Shown: piece after piece, positions 42,359-51,218 of the stretch
Numbering within the stretch: position 1 is the stretch's first letter
How the letters are laid out: every line of letters begins with the position of its first letter
Assembly (NCBI GenBank): GCA_041752315.1
Contig: JBGSHJ010000001.1
Span: forward strand, 1 to 64,000
Direction of reading: 5' to 3'
Source of the DNA: SYFY01 sp041752315
GTDB taxonomy: Bacteria; Pseudomonadota; Gammaproteobacteria; Pseudomonadales; Azotimanducaceae
DNA: 64,000 nucleotides
The notes under the pieces: generated by a model
The model's database searches: none
What the model was told of the DNA's origin: nothing
Seen by the model: the letters and a program-made list of their open reading frames with translations, nothing else
Program-made: the position numbers and the translations under genes

Positions 42359-43482
42359 GCAATCAGGGCTCACGTCAGGAACCTGTACTCGGACATGTGC
42401 AACCGCGTTCTGCGGCGGCGTTGACCTCTGATCCAGGACCGGTGTCTGCGGACCCGGTTTCCTTGATCGAAGGCGAACTCCCTGCGCCGGAACGTGCTGC
42501 TGCCCCGCCGCAGCCGGTAAACAGGACACCTAAGGGGGGCCAGGGACCAGGCCGCGGATCCGTCTCGTTCCAGTCCCCTTATGGCGGTCGCAGCCGGCGA
42601 ACCGTGCGGAGCACTCGGCTCGACGCTCGCAATCAGTCGGTGGAAAACTCCCGCAATCGCTGGCTTGTCTCCTATGCCGACTTCATGACGTTGCTGCTCG
42701 GCTTTTTTGTGGTGATGTATGCGATTTCCTCGGTCAACGAGGAGAAATACCAGCAGATGTCGAAGACCTTCGCTGGCATCTTCGAGAATTCGTCAATGTC
42801 CCTGGAGCTGCTACCGGCTGGAGATGTCGTCATACCGGTCACTCCCATAACCGTTGATGCGCCTCCCGACCGACAGCGTGACAGGCAGGCCTTGGAGGGT
42901 GATACCGGCCTGCTGACTTCGCGTGAATTCGTGGCAAGCGAATTGGGCGGGATTCTGGCAAACGATGGATTGGACATTGCGGCCAACGAAAACTGGCTTG
43001 AAATCAGTCTCGATTCGGCAATTTCCTTCGAACCCGACAGCGCAGAGTTGAAACCCGAGGCCCAGACGTATCTGCAGGAAATCAGCAGGTGGCTGAGTAC
43101 CTTCGATAATCCGGTAACGGTTGAAGGTTACACCGATAACGTGCCGGTGAACGGACGCCGGTTTGCCTCCAACTGGCAACTCTCATCAGCCCGGGCTTCT
43201 TCGGTTGCAGCATACCTCGCGACTGGAGGGATCGATGCAAAACGTGTCTCTGCCGTGGGCTATGGCGAGAATCATCCTGTGGCCACCAACGCAAGTCCCG
43301 AGGGACGTGCCCAAAATCGTCGCGTCGTCATTGTGGTAGCGCACAAGGGAACGCTGCCGCGCAATCTCAATGCGGCACCGGAGACAAGTGCGTTTGCCCT
43401 TGTTCGACACGGCGACGATTCGCAGTCAGAGGTTCCGCAGCGACGGACCAAACAGGGTGGACTGCTTTTTTCGAACGAATAG
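42355..43482 (+). CDS. motD: Flagellar stator protein MotD (MotB family) with long N-terminal extension
   Basis: Encodes 375 aa (Pseudomonas MotD about 300). One transmembrane helix at residues about 103-126 carries the ion-binding Asp109 in WLVSYADFMTLLLGFFVVMY, preceded by basic residues. The OmpA-like peptidoglycan-binding domain is at about 220-330: ISFEPDSAELKPEAQTYL, EGYTDNVPVNGRRFASNWQL and VSAVGYGENHPVATNASPEG. The first 100 residues are a Pro-, Ala- and Arg-rich cytoplasmic extension, well beyond the usual 25 or so. The C-terminal 45 residues after the OmpA domain are also extra. Confidence 0.92.
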   Translation: MSNQGSRQEPVLGHVQPRSAAALTSDPGPVSADPVSLIEGELPAPERAAAPPQPVNRTPKGGQGPGRGSVSFQSPYGGRSRRTVRSTRLDARNQSVENSRNRWLVSYADFMTLLLGFFVVMYAISSVNEEKYQQMSKTFAGIFENSSMSLELLPAGDVVIPVTPITVDAPPDRQRDRQALEGDTGLLTSREFVASELGGILANDGLDIAANENWLEISLDSAISFEPDSAELKPEAQTYLQEISRWLSTFDNPVTVEGYTDNVPVNGRRFASNWQLSSARASSVAAYLATGGIDAKRVSAVGYGENHPVATNASPEGRAQNRRVVIVVAHKGTLPRNLNAAPETSAFALVRHGDDSQSEVPQRRTKQGGLLFSNE

Positions 43483-43498
43483 CGATGGCTGCAAGTGA

Positions 43499-44851
43499 TC
43501 AGCTGTCTGTGCCGACCAGCCTGAGCAGGCTGGAAAAATGGGTATCGAAGTCGTACCGGCCTGCGGTCCAGCCCAATCGAACGAGTACCACGTTGCGGGA
43601 GGGTACGATCATGACTCTCTGGGCACGGTTACCTTGCATGGCGTAGGCATCTTCAGTAATGTTCGGCCAGCGCAGTTCACCATCACCACGGTTCAACCAG
43701 AACTGGTAACCGTAGGCACGCTCGTTGTTGCTCTTGTTGGGTGTCGTGGCTGCATCGATCCAGGCGGCATCGATCAACCGGGAGCCGTTCCATTGACCTC
43801 GCTGCAGCAGGAGTTGACCCAATCGGGCCCAATCCCGGCCGGAGGCATAGATATACGAACTGCCGACCGGCAAACCATCAGGATCCGGTTCAAACGTGGT
43901 ATCGGCCAGACCCAGGGGACGGCGCAGCTCGTCATTCCAGAAGTCCAGCAGTGCCTGACTGCCACCCAGTGTATGGCGAAGATGCTGCATGATCAGGTTG
44001 GTAGTACCGGATGAGTAGCTGAAATGTGTACCGGGTTGGTGCTCGAGCAGTCCGGCGACTGGTGTGGTTACCGAACTGTGATCAAGGAACAGCATGCGGA
44101 TGGCGTCCGAACCGGGTGCGTACGTTTCGTCAAATCGCAAGCCGGAACTCATCTGCAGCAGATGTTCGAGACGGATGTCGGCACGTTTGTCATGGGTCCA
44201 TTCGGCGAAAAGGGGACTTGCCGAGGCAGGCAGTTTGCCAAGGGTCTGCAGTCGACCTGCCAGCATGGCGGTGACACTCTTGCCCATGGACCATCCATGC
44301 AATGGCGTTTTGCTGGTGATGCCCGGGCCATAACTCTCGGCGATCAATCTGCCGTTGTGCAAAACGATGAGCGCCCTCGTCTGCAGATCGTTCGTCTCAT
44401 CCTCTTCGAGGAGATGATCGAGTGCCTGCTGGACCTTCGAGTTGATGGTGGTCTCGATCGCCTCATCGCGCTCGACCGGCGTGACCACCAGATTATCCAG
44501 CGAAGTGGTGTCGCCAATGTCCAGCGTGCAGCCCAGTCCGGGTCGGAACGTCGCAGTGGTGCGCGCCTGTCCAAACAGGGTGGCCGTGGAGGTGGATTTG
44601 TCGAAGGTCAGATCCACCAGACGTGAAAGGGGTGAATAACTGAGCAAGTCGCCCATGATCCGGTCTGCCGTGAATCCGGATACAAAGCGGGTTGAACACC
44701 CGAGTTTGGCTGCGAGTCCGGTGGCGACGGGAAACAAGTCTGAAACGCGCCATATCGAAAATCCCAGCCACGTCGGTGCAGCGATCGACAGGATGACCAG
44801 CACCGCACCGATCAGCATCAGGGATTTCAGGACTGTCTTCATGAGCACCAC
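43499..44851 (-). CDS. Class C beta-lactamase-like serine hydrolase
   Basis: Encodes 450 aa. An N-terminal hydrophobic segment (LMLIGAVLVILSIAAPTWL, residues about 11-29) should anchor or export it. The catalytic SxxK is S188-M-G-K191 in HGWSMGKSVTAMLAG. The second motif is YSS at about 279 in THFSYSSGTTNLIM, as in esterases of this superfamily rather than the YxN of true AmpC enzymes. It follows the A-T-TE gene by 27 bases on the same strand, so the two are probably co-transcribed. The substrate is unknown. It may hydrolyse an ester or amide of the product, or be an unrelated periplasmic esterase. Confidence 0.85.
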   Translation of the reverse strand: MVLMKTVLKSLMLIGAVLVILSIAAPTWLGFSIWRVSDLFPVATGLAAKLGCSTRFVSGFTADRIMGDLLSYSPLSRLVDLTFDKSTSTATLFGQARTTATFRPGLGCTLDIGDTTSLDNLVVTPVERDEAIETTINSKVQQALDHLLEEDETNDLQTRALIVLHNGRLIAESYGPGITSKTPLHGWSMGKSVTAMLAGRLQTLGKLPASASPLFAEWTHDKRADIRLEHLLQMSSGLRFDETYAPGSDAIRMLFLDHSSVTTPVAGLLEHQPGTHFSYSSGTTNLIMQHLRHTLGGSQALLDFWNDELRRPLGLADTTFEPDPDGLPVGSSYIYASGRDWARLGQLLLQRGQWNGSRLIDAAWIDAATTPNKSNNERAYGYQFWLNRGDGELRWPNITEDAYAMQGNRAQRVMIVPSRNVVLVRLGWTAGRYDFDTHFSSLLRLVGTDS

Positions 44852-44878
44852 TTCAGGGGAATTCGGAAAGCCAGATTC

Positions 44879-47650
44879 TCAAGCGCCTGTACCGGATGTA
44901 AAGCGTGGCGTCAGGTGAGCAGTGTCCTTGCATACGCAATTGCCTGGATCATCTTCCTGCCCGGCCAGGCTTCTTGGCAGGTCATTCCTGCTACGCCTGG
45001 AAAGATGGTCAGCGAGCGTCACAGCCATGGCGGAAACCCCGGGTTCATCAAAGATTTCCTTGTGGCCGCCTGGCAGGCACTGCACGGTGATCTCGCTGGA
45101 GGTCCGCCGTTGCCAGCCTGTGCCTACCAGCTCCTCCCTGTGTTCCGATGTAAAGACAAGCATGTGTCGCGCGATAGGGCCGGGGACGTAGCTTCGTTCG
45201 ATGCGCTCATGGTTCCAGCGAAGATACTCATCCCGATCGATGGCCGACAACGTACCACCCGCTCTCAACAGTTGGTGCTGCAGCCACGGACGGACCGTTT
45301 CGAGTGTCCCTTGCAGAGAGTTGGTCAGTGCCCTGATCACCGCCATCGAACGACTCTGACGATTGCGGATGAACTGCCGGAACGAGGGTCCCATCAATTG
45401 GCGACGGGCAATCTTCGATACAGTTCCCGCTTCGGCTTCCATCGGCTGGTCAGGTGGACTGGAATCAAAAATGACCAGCAGGTCGACCTCTTCTCCTTTC
45501 CTGATCAGCATACGGGTCATTTCGAAGGCAATTTTGCCACCGAAGGAAAACCCTCCAATGGCATATGGCCCACGCGACTGGACGGTTTTCAGCTCGCCGA
45601 TGTAGTGCTCTGCAATCGACTCCACCGAGGAAAAACTGAATCTGCGCCCATCGAGATCGCGTGGCTGGAGTGCGTAGAACGGCTGATCTGCCGGCAGGTG
45701 GTCGACCAGCTTGCGAAAGAACAACACTCCGCCATAAATGCCATGTATGCAGAAGATCGGGCGCTTGCTCCCACCTGTGCGAAACGGTACCAGTACCGGC
45801 CAGCGGCTGCGCGGTGCGTGCTGGTCGATCTGACGGGCAAATGTCTCTACTGTCGAGGCCTGGATCAGTACCGCCAGCGAGACGCTGATCCCAAGGTCCC
45901 GCTCCAATGCAGCAATCATGAGCATTCCACTCATCGAGTCACCGCCAATTTCGAAAAAGTTGTCCAAGCGGTGGATCTGTGGACACCCCAGCACGTCCGA
46001 CCAGATGCGTATCACCTCGCGCTCGGTTCGTGTTGCAGGTTCGCTGCCGTGCGTAGTTGCCGCGCGCTGTTTCTGCAACTGCAGGGCTGGGTCCGGCAGG
46101 GCCTGTCGATCAACCTTGCCACTGCGCAGTTTCGGAAACTCATCGAGATGCAGGAACAGCGAAGGCAGCATGTAGGTCGGCAAATGCAGTGCCAGTCGGT
46201 CACGAATCCAGGCAGCGGATTCCGTAGCCCGGCCGGCCATGGGTATCAGATAGGCGACCAGTTTCTGTATGTTCTGAGCATCCCTCCAGGCGACAACGGC
46301 AACATCCTGGAACAGTTCGAGGCGGCGCAGCGCGGCTTCAACCTCCCCGAGCTGCACCCGAAACCCCTTGATCTTGGCCTGCAGGTCCTTGCGGCCTCTG
46401 AAGTACAGACAGTCGTTTTCATCGACGAAGCCAAGGTCACCCGTATGGAAGATCCGCTTGTGCGGTTCCTGCGGGTCCACCCTCAGCACCGAAGCCGTCA
46501 GCTCCGGGTTCTTCCAGTACCCGAGCGTGATGTACTGGCTGCGAACGACTATCTCACCCTCAGTTGCCGGTTTGCCGTTTTCATCCAGCAGGCAGAGTTC
46601 CGGATCGCCAACAGAATGGCCGAGGGGCACGAGGGTGCCATCGAACCTGATCGATGCATCGATGAAAAACGATCGGACCAGTCCGGTCTCCGATGAGCCC
46701 AGACCAAAATGCATGCGACAAGGTGTCGCGAAGTGCCTCTGGAACTGCGCGATGTCGGAAGCAACGGCCTCTTCTCCGCCTATCTTGATCAGGCGAATGG
46801 ATGCAAGCTTGTGCCGTTCCTGGAGCGTGGGGATGAATTGCCGGAATACCGTCACTACCGAACAGTAGATCGTGACATCTTCGCTCAGGAGCCAGTCGGC
46901 CAGGCCCGTCAATCCCCGCCCGAGGATCGAATAGACGTGCAGCGAGGCTCCATTGAGCAGAGCGTTGTAAGTGTCCCTTTGTGCACCATGAACCGACGGG
47001 TTATAAAGAAGAGTCTGTCGATCTACGGGGAGGATGCCGAATGCCGACGTGTATCGCAGCGTGCTGTGCAGGATGTTGCGATGACTCTGCATCACTCCTT
47101 TTGGAGTGCCGGTAGAGCCCGAGGTGTAAATCACCGTTGCCAGCGAATCCGGTTCAATACTCAATCCGAGGTCATGATCACACATTGTCGAAAGGTCGCC
47201 GTCCACCTTCAACAAGGTGACGTTCGCCCCGGCTGAAGACCCCAGTTGCTCGGTTGACCTTGCATCTGTCAGAACGATGGCACTTCCTGCGGCTTCGATG
47301 ATCTCCCGGTGCCGGGCAGCCGGACTGCCGGGGTCCAGCGTCGAGTAGAAATACCCGGCTTTCAGCACGCCAAGCGCTGCAGCGATCTGACAAGGCCCCT
47401 GATCCAGACAGAGGGCAACCGGGACGTCGTGCGATCCGTTGAGTAACTGCAAGGCACGGGCGATGCGATTGGCGCGTTGGTTGAGCTGTGCGTAGGTGAA
47501 CGAATCTGTTCCGTCACGCAAGGCCAGCTTGTCAGGCATGGCGCGCACGATTGACTCGAACCGATCTGGAATGGTTCGTTCAGGCCACATTAGCGGACTT
47601 GGGTCATGGGTGAACGACCCGGAAGGAGAGCGTTGCATGGAATGCAGCAA
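44879..47650 (-). CDS. Single-module A-T-TE synthetase lacking a condensation domain
   Basis: Encodes 923 aa. Adenylation domain (about 20-520): A3 loop TSGSTGTPKG (176-185), HTGDLGF (402-408) and the A10 lysine K512 in LRSGKVDRQALP. Carrier protein (about 540-610) with the phosphopantetheine Ser572 in FFEIGGDSMSG. Thioesterase (about 630-890) with nucleophile S702 in GGFSFGGKIAF, Asp729 and His863 (GGHKEIF). No condensation domain. By alignment of the A4 region (VHGAQRDTYNALLNG) to GrsA, the Asp that holds the alpha-amino group is His221, so an alpha-amino acid substrate is unlikely. Keto-, hydroxy- or aryl acids are options, as in fungal and Ralstonia A-T-TE enzymes of similar length. Divergent from the exporter gene. 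Confidence 0.87.
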   Translation of the reverse strand: MLHSMQRSPSGSFTHDPSPLMWPERTIPDRFESIVRAMPDKLALRDGTDSFTYAQLNQRANRIARALQLLNGSHDVPVALCLDQGPCQIAAALGVLKAGYFYSTLDPGSPAARHREIIEAAGSAIVLTDARSTEQLGSSAGANVTLLKVDGDLSTMCDHDLGLSIEPDSLATVIYTSGSTGTPKGVMQSHRNILHSTLRYTSAFGILPVDRQTLLYNPSVHGAQRDTYNALLNGASLHVYSILGRGLTGLADWLLSEDVTIYCSVVTVFRQFIPTLQERHKLASIRLIKIGGEEAVASDIAQFQRHFATPCRMHFGLGSSETGLVRSFFIDASIRFDGTLVPLGHSVGDPELCLLDENGKPATEGEIVVRSQYITLGYWKNPELTASVLRVDPQEPHKRIFHTGDLGFVDENDCLYFRGRKDLQAKIKGFRVQLGEVEAALRRLELFQDVAVVAWRDAQNIQKLVAYLIPMAGRATESAAWIRDRLALHLPTYMLPSLFLHLDEFPKLRSGKVDRQALPDPALQLQKQRAATTHGSEPATRTEREVIRIWSDVLGCPQIHRLDNFFEIGGDSMSGMLMIAALERDLGISVSLAVLIQASTVETFARQIDQHAPRSRWPVLVPFRTGGSKRPIFCIHGIYGGVLFFRKLVDHLPADQPFYALQPRDLDGRRFSFSSVESIAEHYIGELKTVQSRGPYAIGGFSFGGKIAFEMTRMLIRKGEEVDLLVIFDSSPPDQPMEAEAGTVSKIARRQLMGPSFRQFIRNRQSRSMAVIRALTNSLQGTLETVRPWLQHQLLRAGGTLSAIDRDEYLRWNHERIERSYVPGPIARHMLVFTSEHREELVGTGWQRRTSSEITVQCLPGGHKEIFDEPGVSAMAVTLADHLSRRSRNDLPRSLAGQEDDPGNCVCKDTAHLTPRFTSGTGA

Positions 47651-48109
47651 ACCCGTTGTACACGCTACAGGAGTCTATCCAAAGACAAGCACCACGATTT
47701 GCACACCTTTCCCTGACTTCGAAGATTGATGGGTTTCTGTGACCGCCATCACATCCTGTTCCGGTCGCAGACCACATGGCTGTACCGGTTGAAAAGTGGG
47801 GCAAGGCCGGCGGCGGGCCTGGCGAACTGCGCCAGATCCGGAAGATGGCAGGATTTTCGTGGCTGCCCGGGCACGTCAAATCCCGGATTGGACATTCCTC
47901 CTGGCAAGAGTTCCGAGAAGCCCAGGGTGTTGGCGTTGAAGTCGCAATTTTCAGCAGATTGCTCCCAGGCGCCTCAACACGTGGATATTGTCCAGCGTCG
48001 ATTTCCGGTCTCCGTCAAATGACACCTTAAGATGTGTCAGTCGGTGTGCTCGCGGCGCCGTACTGTAAAGGTTAAAGTCGCCGATCCTTGCAGATGCCGA
48101 CGGCCGGTT
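47651..48109. other. Divergent promoter region with an inverted repeat
   Basis: This spacer separates the synthetase from the plus-strand operon. TGACAC (48020-48025) and GTGTCA (48034-48039) form a perfect six-base inverted repeat spaced by eight bases, the size of a dimeric repressor operator. A plus-strand frame of 84 codons (47776-48030) exists but has no recognisable family and no good ribosome binding site. No regulator gene for this locus lies in the window. Confidence 0.4.
48020..48039. promoter_or_regulatory. Candidate operator, inverted repeat
   Basis: TGACAC-N8-GTGTCA. It lies 70-90 bases before the probable exporter start and about 370 bases before the synthetase start, so it could control one or both. 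Only the symmetry is seen; the binding protein is unknown. Confidence 0.35.
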
Positions 48110-49360
48110 TTGTTGGTGGCAGACTCCGATCCAGAACACAGGGCCTCTGCCTGGCAGCTTTTTGCGCTGCGTGACTATCAGTTTTTATGGGGTGCCATGA
48201 TGTGTGCATCCATTGTGGTCTGGCTCCGTATCCTTGCCACGTCCCAATGGTTGCTGGAGACCACCGGATCGGCAGTTGTGGTTGGCGCGATTGGCGTGAT
48301 CCAGCTCGTCATGCAGATCCCGGCGCTGCTGTGGGGGGGTACTCTCGCAGATCGCCTCGATCGCAAACGGCTGCTGTTCATGGCCAATGGCGGCACTTGC
48401 CTGGTCATGCTCACCTTCGGCATGTTGAGCGGACTTGAACTGCTGACTCCGACGCTGGTGTTTGCCGGTATCGCCGTTACTTCGGCCTCGCAGATGTTTG
48501 CCAGTCCCGCACGATCGGCGATGGTGCCACGTGTGGTGCCGCCACACCTGCTGTTGCCCGCTGCGGCCAGCGACAACGCTTCGGCAAACATCGCGGCGGT
48601 CGCGGCGCCGTTGCTGTTTGCTGCCATATCGCTTGGCGCGGGCCTGACAGCGGCTTTCATGACCGCGGCATTCCTTGGCATTCTGGCCACCCTGTTACCC
48701 TTGGCCATACGTGCATCCGGTGTTCCTGAAGGCGATCAGTCGCTGGCAACGTCGCAGATCGATCAGACCCGCGCTGGATTGGTCTATGTGGCCAGGCATC
48801 CGATCCTGCCGGGACTGTTTCTGCTGGATACCGGTATCACCGTTGCCTCCTTCTATCGGGAAATACTGCCGGTGCTGGCGCTTGGACTGTTTGCCGGCGG
48901 TGCCAGTGCCACAGGTGTCCTGGGCGCTGCGAACTCCGTGGGTGCCATCGTCGGCTCGGTTGTCGCAGCCTTGTTTGCAGGTTATCGCGCCAAGGGCATG
49001 CTGGTGCTGTTTGCTTCATTTGGCTACGGGTTTGCCATGTTCGGGTTCGGGCTTGCAGGCTCACTCTGGATGGGCATGCTCATGATCGGATTGCTGGGCG
49101 CCACGGATTCCGTCACGGTGGCTGTTCGACAAACCACCGTCATGCTGACCACACCGGATCACATGCGTGGACGCGCTTTTTCGATCATGGTTCTTGCCGC
49201 GCAGACGGCGAACAATGTGGGAACGATATGGGTTGGGTTCTGGGTAGCCGGCATTGGCGCTGCCAATACGATGATCCTGGGCGGAGTCATTTCAATTGCT
49301 GCCACTGCATTGATCGGCTGGTGGTGGAAGCCGATCCGCACCTTCCGCTCCGACGCATAG
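48110..49360 (+). CDS. MFS exporter, EntS-like
   Basis: From TTG 48110 about 416 aa; GTG 48116 and ATG 48032 are alternatives, but the leader from 48032 is Cys- and Arg-rich and unlikely. About 12 hydrophobic segments begin at YQFLWGAMMCASIVVWLR. The cytoplasmic loop 2-3 motif is GGTLADRLDRKRLLF. The pattern fits the MFS_3 group that includes the enterobactin exporter EntS. Family members export small molecules such as siderophores. Divergent from the A-T-TE synthetase and first in a plus-strand run, it could export that product. Confidence 0.8.
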   Translation: MLVADSDPEHRASAWQLFALRDYQFLWGAMMCASIVVWLRILATSQWLLETTGSAVVVGAIGVIQLVMQIPALLWGGTLADRLDRKRLLFMANGGTCLVMLTFGMLSGLELLTPTLVFAGIAVTSASQMFASPARSAMVPRVVPPHLLLPAAASDNASANIAAVAAPLLFAAISLGAGLTAAFMTAAFLGILATLLPLAIRASGVPEGDQSLATSQIDQTRAGLVYVARHPILPGLFLLDTGITVASFYREILPVLALGLFAGGASATGVLGAANSVGAIVGSVVAALFAGYRAKGMLVLFASFGYGFAMFGFGLAGSLWMGMLMIGLLGATDSVTVAVRQTTVMLTTPDHMRGRAFSIMVLAAQTANNVGTIWVGFWVAGIGAANTMILGGVISIAATALIGWWWKPIRTFRSDA

Positions 49361-49399
49361 CGTGTACTATCGATGGTCGAACGGTTGGGGGAGAACAAG

Positions 49400-50275
49400 G
49401 TGTTCAAGGTTTTTGCGTTTCTGAAACGCAATGCAGAACTGCTCACGCATGACGAGTATCGGGCCGGGCATGTGGGGTTTCATTGCTGCAACTCCCGACG
49501 GCTCAAGGATATTCGGGGCTATTCCGTCAACATCTGGGCGAATGCGCCGCTGGGCCCCCGTCTTGGTGCGCTGCACGATGAGATCGTGGTTCGTGAACCG
49601 CCCGGATTTCTTGAACTCTGGGATGGTTTCCCGGAGGTCTGGTTTGACAGTCACCGGAGCTGGACCGAAGCCGGCACGCCGGAGCCGACAAGAGCCATGG
49701 CAGGTGGGCTGCAGGTAGACCCGAACTGGACACTGGGTGATGGACCGTACCTGTTCGATCCGCTGCCGGATCGGCCGACCGAGTTCAGGTCCTATCACCT
49801 GCACATGGAGGAGCACATCGTGGTTCCGGTCGAACGACCTGAACACAAGCTTGTGAAACTGGTTTTGTTCTTCCGTCGCAATCCGGTGTTGGGTGAAGAC
49901 GCTTTTGTACAGGGTGTGCTCAATCACTATGCACCGCTGACTGCCCGTATTGGCGGACTGTACGGCTGTACGCTGAACTTTCGTGATACCGACCAGGAAG
50001 CGGCGTTCCGGAACTATTATCCCGCCGATGCCTGGGCCTTCTCTCCGGAGGGTTATGCCATGCGCCGAGCGTTTTGCGCCTTGTGGGACGGCGCCATCGA
50101 ACTGCATGTCGACAGTGTCGGGGCGTTTGTTGCGGCGCGTTCCGCACCGGATCTTCACCCTCGGCTGTGTGCTGCAGAGCGTCACCTGTTTGCAGCCAAC
50201 TGGTATGTCGAGGTGGACGAAAACATGATTGTCATGCCAAACCGGGGCACTTCGCCCTCGTTCTACTACCGGTAG
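49400..50275 (+). CDS. Double EthD-domain protein, copy 1
   Basis: From GTG 49400 the product is 291 aa; GGGGGAG lies just upstream and the start then aligns with the paralogue, while ATG 49373 would add nine residues. The EthD fold (dimeric alpha-beta barrel) seems to occur twice: residues about 1-130 (FKVFAFLKRNAELLTHDEYR, then HVGFH) and about 145-290 (KLVKLVLFFRRNPVLGEDAF). EthD proteins are found with oxygenases and in aromatic polyketide metabolism, and their chemistry is often unknown. The next gene is a paralogue, so they may form a heterodimer. Confidence 0.75.
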   Translation: MFKVFAFLKRNAELLTHDEYRAGHVGFHCCNSRRLKDIRGYSVNIWANAPLGPRLGALHDEIVVREPPGFLELWDGFPEVWFDSHRSWTEAGTPEPTRAMAGGLQVDPNWTLGDGPYLFDPLPDRPTEFRSYHLHMEEHIVVPVERPEHKLVKLVLFFRRNPVLGEDAFVQGVLNHYAPLTARIGGLYGCTLNFRDTDQEAAFRNYYPADAWAFSPEGYAMRRAFCALWDGAIELHVDSVGAFVAARSAPDLHPRLCAAERHLFAANWYVEVDENMIVMPNRGTSPSFYYR

Positions 50276-50284
50276 GGGTGCATC

Positions 50285-51133
50285 GTGCTGAAGGTATTTG
50301 GTTTTGTTCGCCGCCACCCCGACCTGACCCATGATGATTATCGTGCTGCCCATGTCGGCTACCACAATTCCTACGGGCGTCGACTCAACAACATTCGTGG
50401 TTATGTCCTGAACGTGCGGGCCAATGCCCCCATCACCTCGACGCTTGGTCCGCTGGCCAGCCGAATCACCCGCGATGAAGTCCAGGGATTCGACGACCTG
50501 TGGGATGGTTGGGGCCAGTTGCTGTTTGATTCACTGGAGACCTATCTGTCCGCCAAGACACCGGCGCATGACAAGGCTGGACCGCGGGGTCTCGAAGACG
50601 ACGCTCTTGTGGCCGCGGTTGGCGGCGATGGTCCATGGCTGTACGCCGGTTCGCCATTCCAGTTCATGGTGGTGGAACACGTGGCACTGCCGGTACGAAG
50701 GCCCGAGCGCAAACTCTTCAAACTGGTGCAGTTTGCAACGCGACAGAGCGGGCTTCCGGATGAACTCTTTCGCAGTTACGTCTGCGGTCGTTATGCAGCC
50801 CGGCTTGCACAACTGCCTGGCTTGCGGGGACTGGTAATGAATTTCCGAACACCACTGGATGTGATGAGCAGGTTTTTCGAACCAGAGGCAGAAGGATTCA
50901 CCGCCAGGGGCATTGCCGAGCGGGAACACTTCTATGGATCGTGGGACTGCATGACGGAGTTGTGGTTTGATCGTGCAGACCAGTTCGTCGACGGTCGACT
51001 GGCGGCTTTGTCCTCCACGCATCTTGACTCCCTCGAGTTGGAGCTGTTTGCGTCGGTCTGTTATCGCGAAGTGGACGAGACGGTGGTGGTACTGCCAAAT
51101 CGGGCACCGGCCCCTGATTACTACTTCAGATGA
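50285..51133 (+). CDS. Double EthD-domain protein, copy 2
   Basis: Encodes 282 aa from GTG 50285, nine bases after copy 1, with AGGGGTG upstream. It matches copy 1 along its length: LKVFGFVRRHPDLTHDDYRA and HVGYHNSYGRRLNNIRGYVL at the front, KLFKLVQFATRQSGLPDELF in the second half, and the shared end REVDETVVVLPNRAPAP against VEVDENMIVMPNRGTSP. A tandem duplication followed by divergence is the simplest history. Role unknown; see copy 1. Confidence 0.75.
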   Translation: MLKVFGFVRRHPDLTHDDYRAAHVGYHNSYGRRLNNIRGYVLNVRANAPITSTLGPLASRITRDEVQGFDDLWDGWGQLLFDSLETYLSAKTPAHDKAGPRGLEDDALVAAVGGDGPWLYAGSPFQFMVVEHVALPVRRPERKLFKLVQFATRQSGLPDELFRSYVCGRYAARLAQLPGLRGLVMNFRTPLDVMSRFFEPEAEGFTARGIAEREHFYGSWDCMTELWFDRADQFVDGRLAALSSTHLDSLELELFASVCYREVDETVVVLPNRAPAPDYYFR

Positions 51134-51218
51134 GCCGGGAACGGAATGCCGCGATGGCGATGACTCGCGCAACGTTCGCCCTGCGTGCGCAAACTTTTGA
51201 CTTGAGGAACCAGCGAAC

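Noticed and set aside
44915..46696. Long plus-strand open frame (593 codons) inside the synthetase gene
   Set aside because: It is exactly antisense to the A-T-TE gene, has biased composition (Gln, Arg, His) and no family features. It arises from codon bias of the real gene.
47776..48030. 84-codon plus-strand frame between the divergent operons
   Set aside because: No family resemblance and no ribosome binding site, and it covers the inverted repeat. Not enough to call a gene.
48065..48086. TAAAGGTT followed by GCCGATCC, looking like a sigma-28 promoter
   Set aside because: The elements are only six bases apart instead of 11, so FliA could not use them, and the downstream gene is not flagellar.
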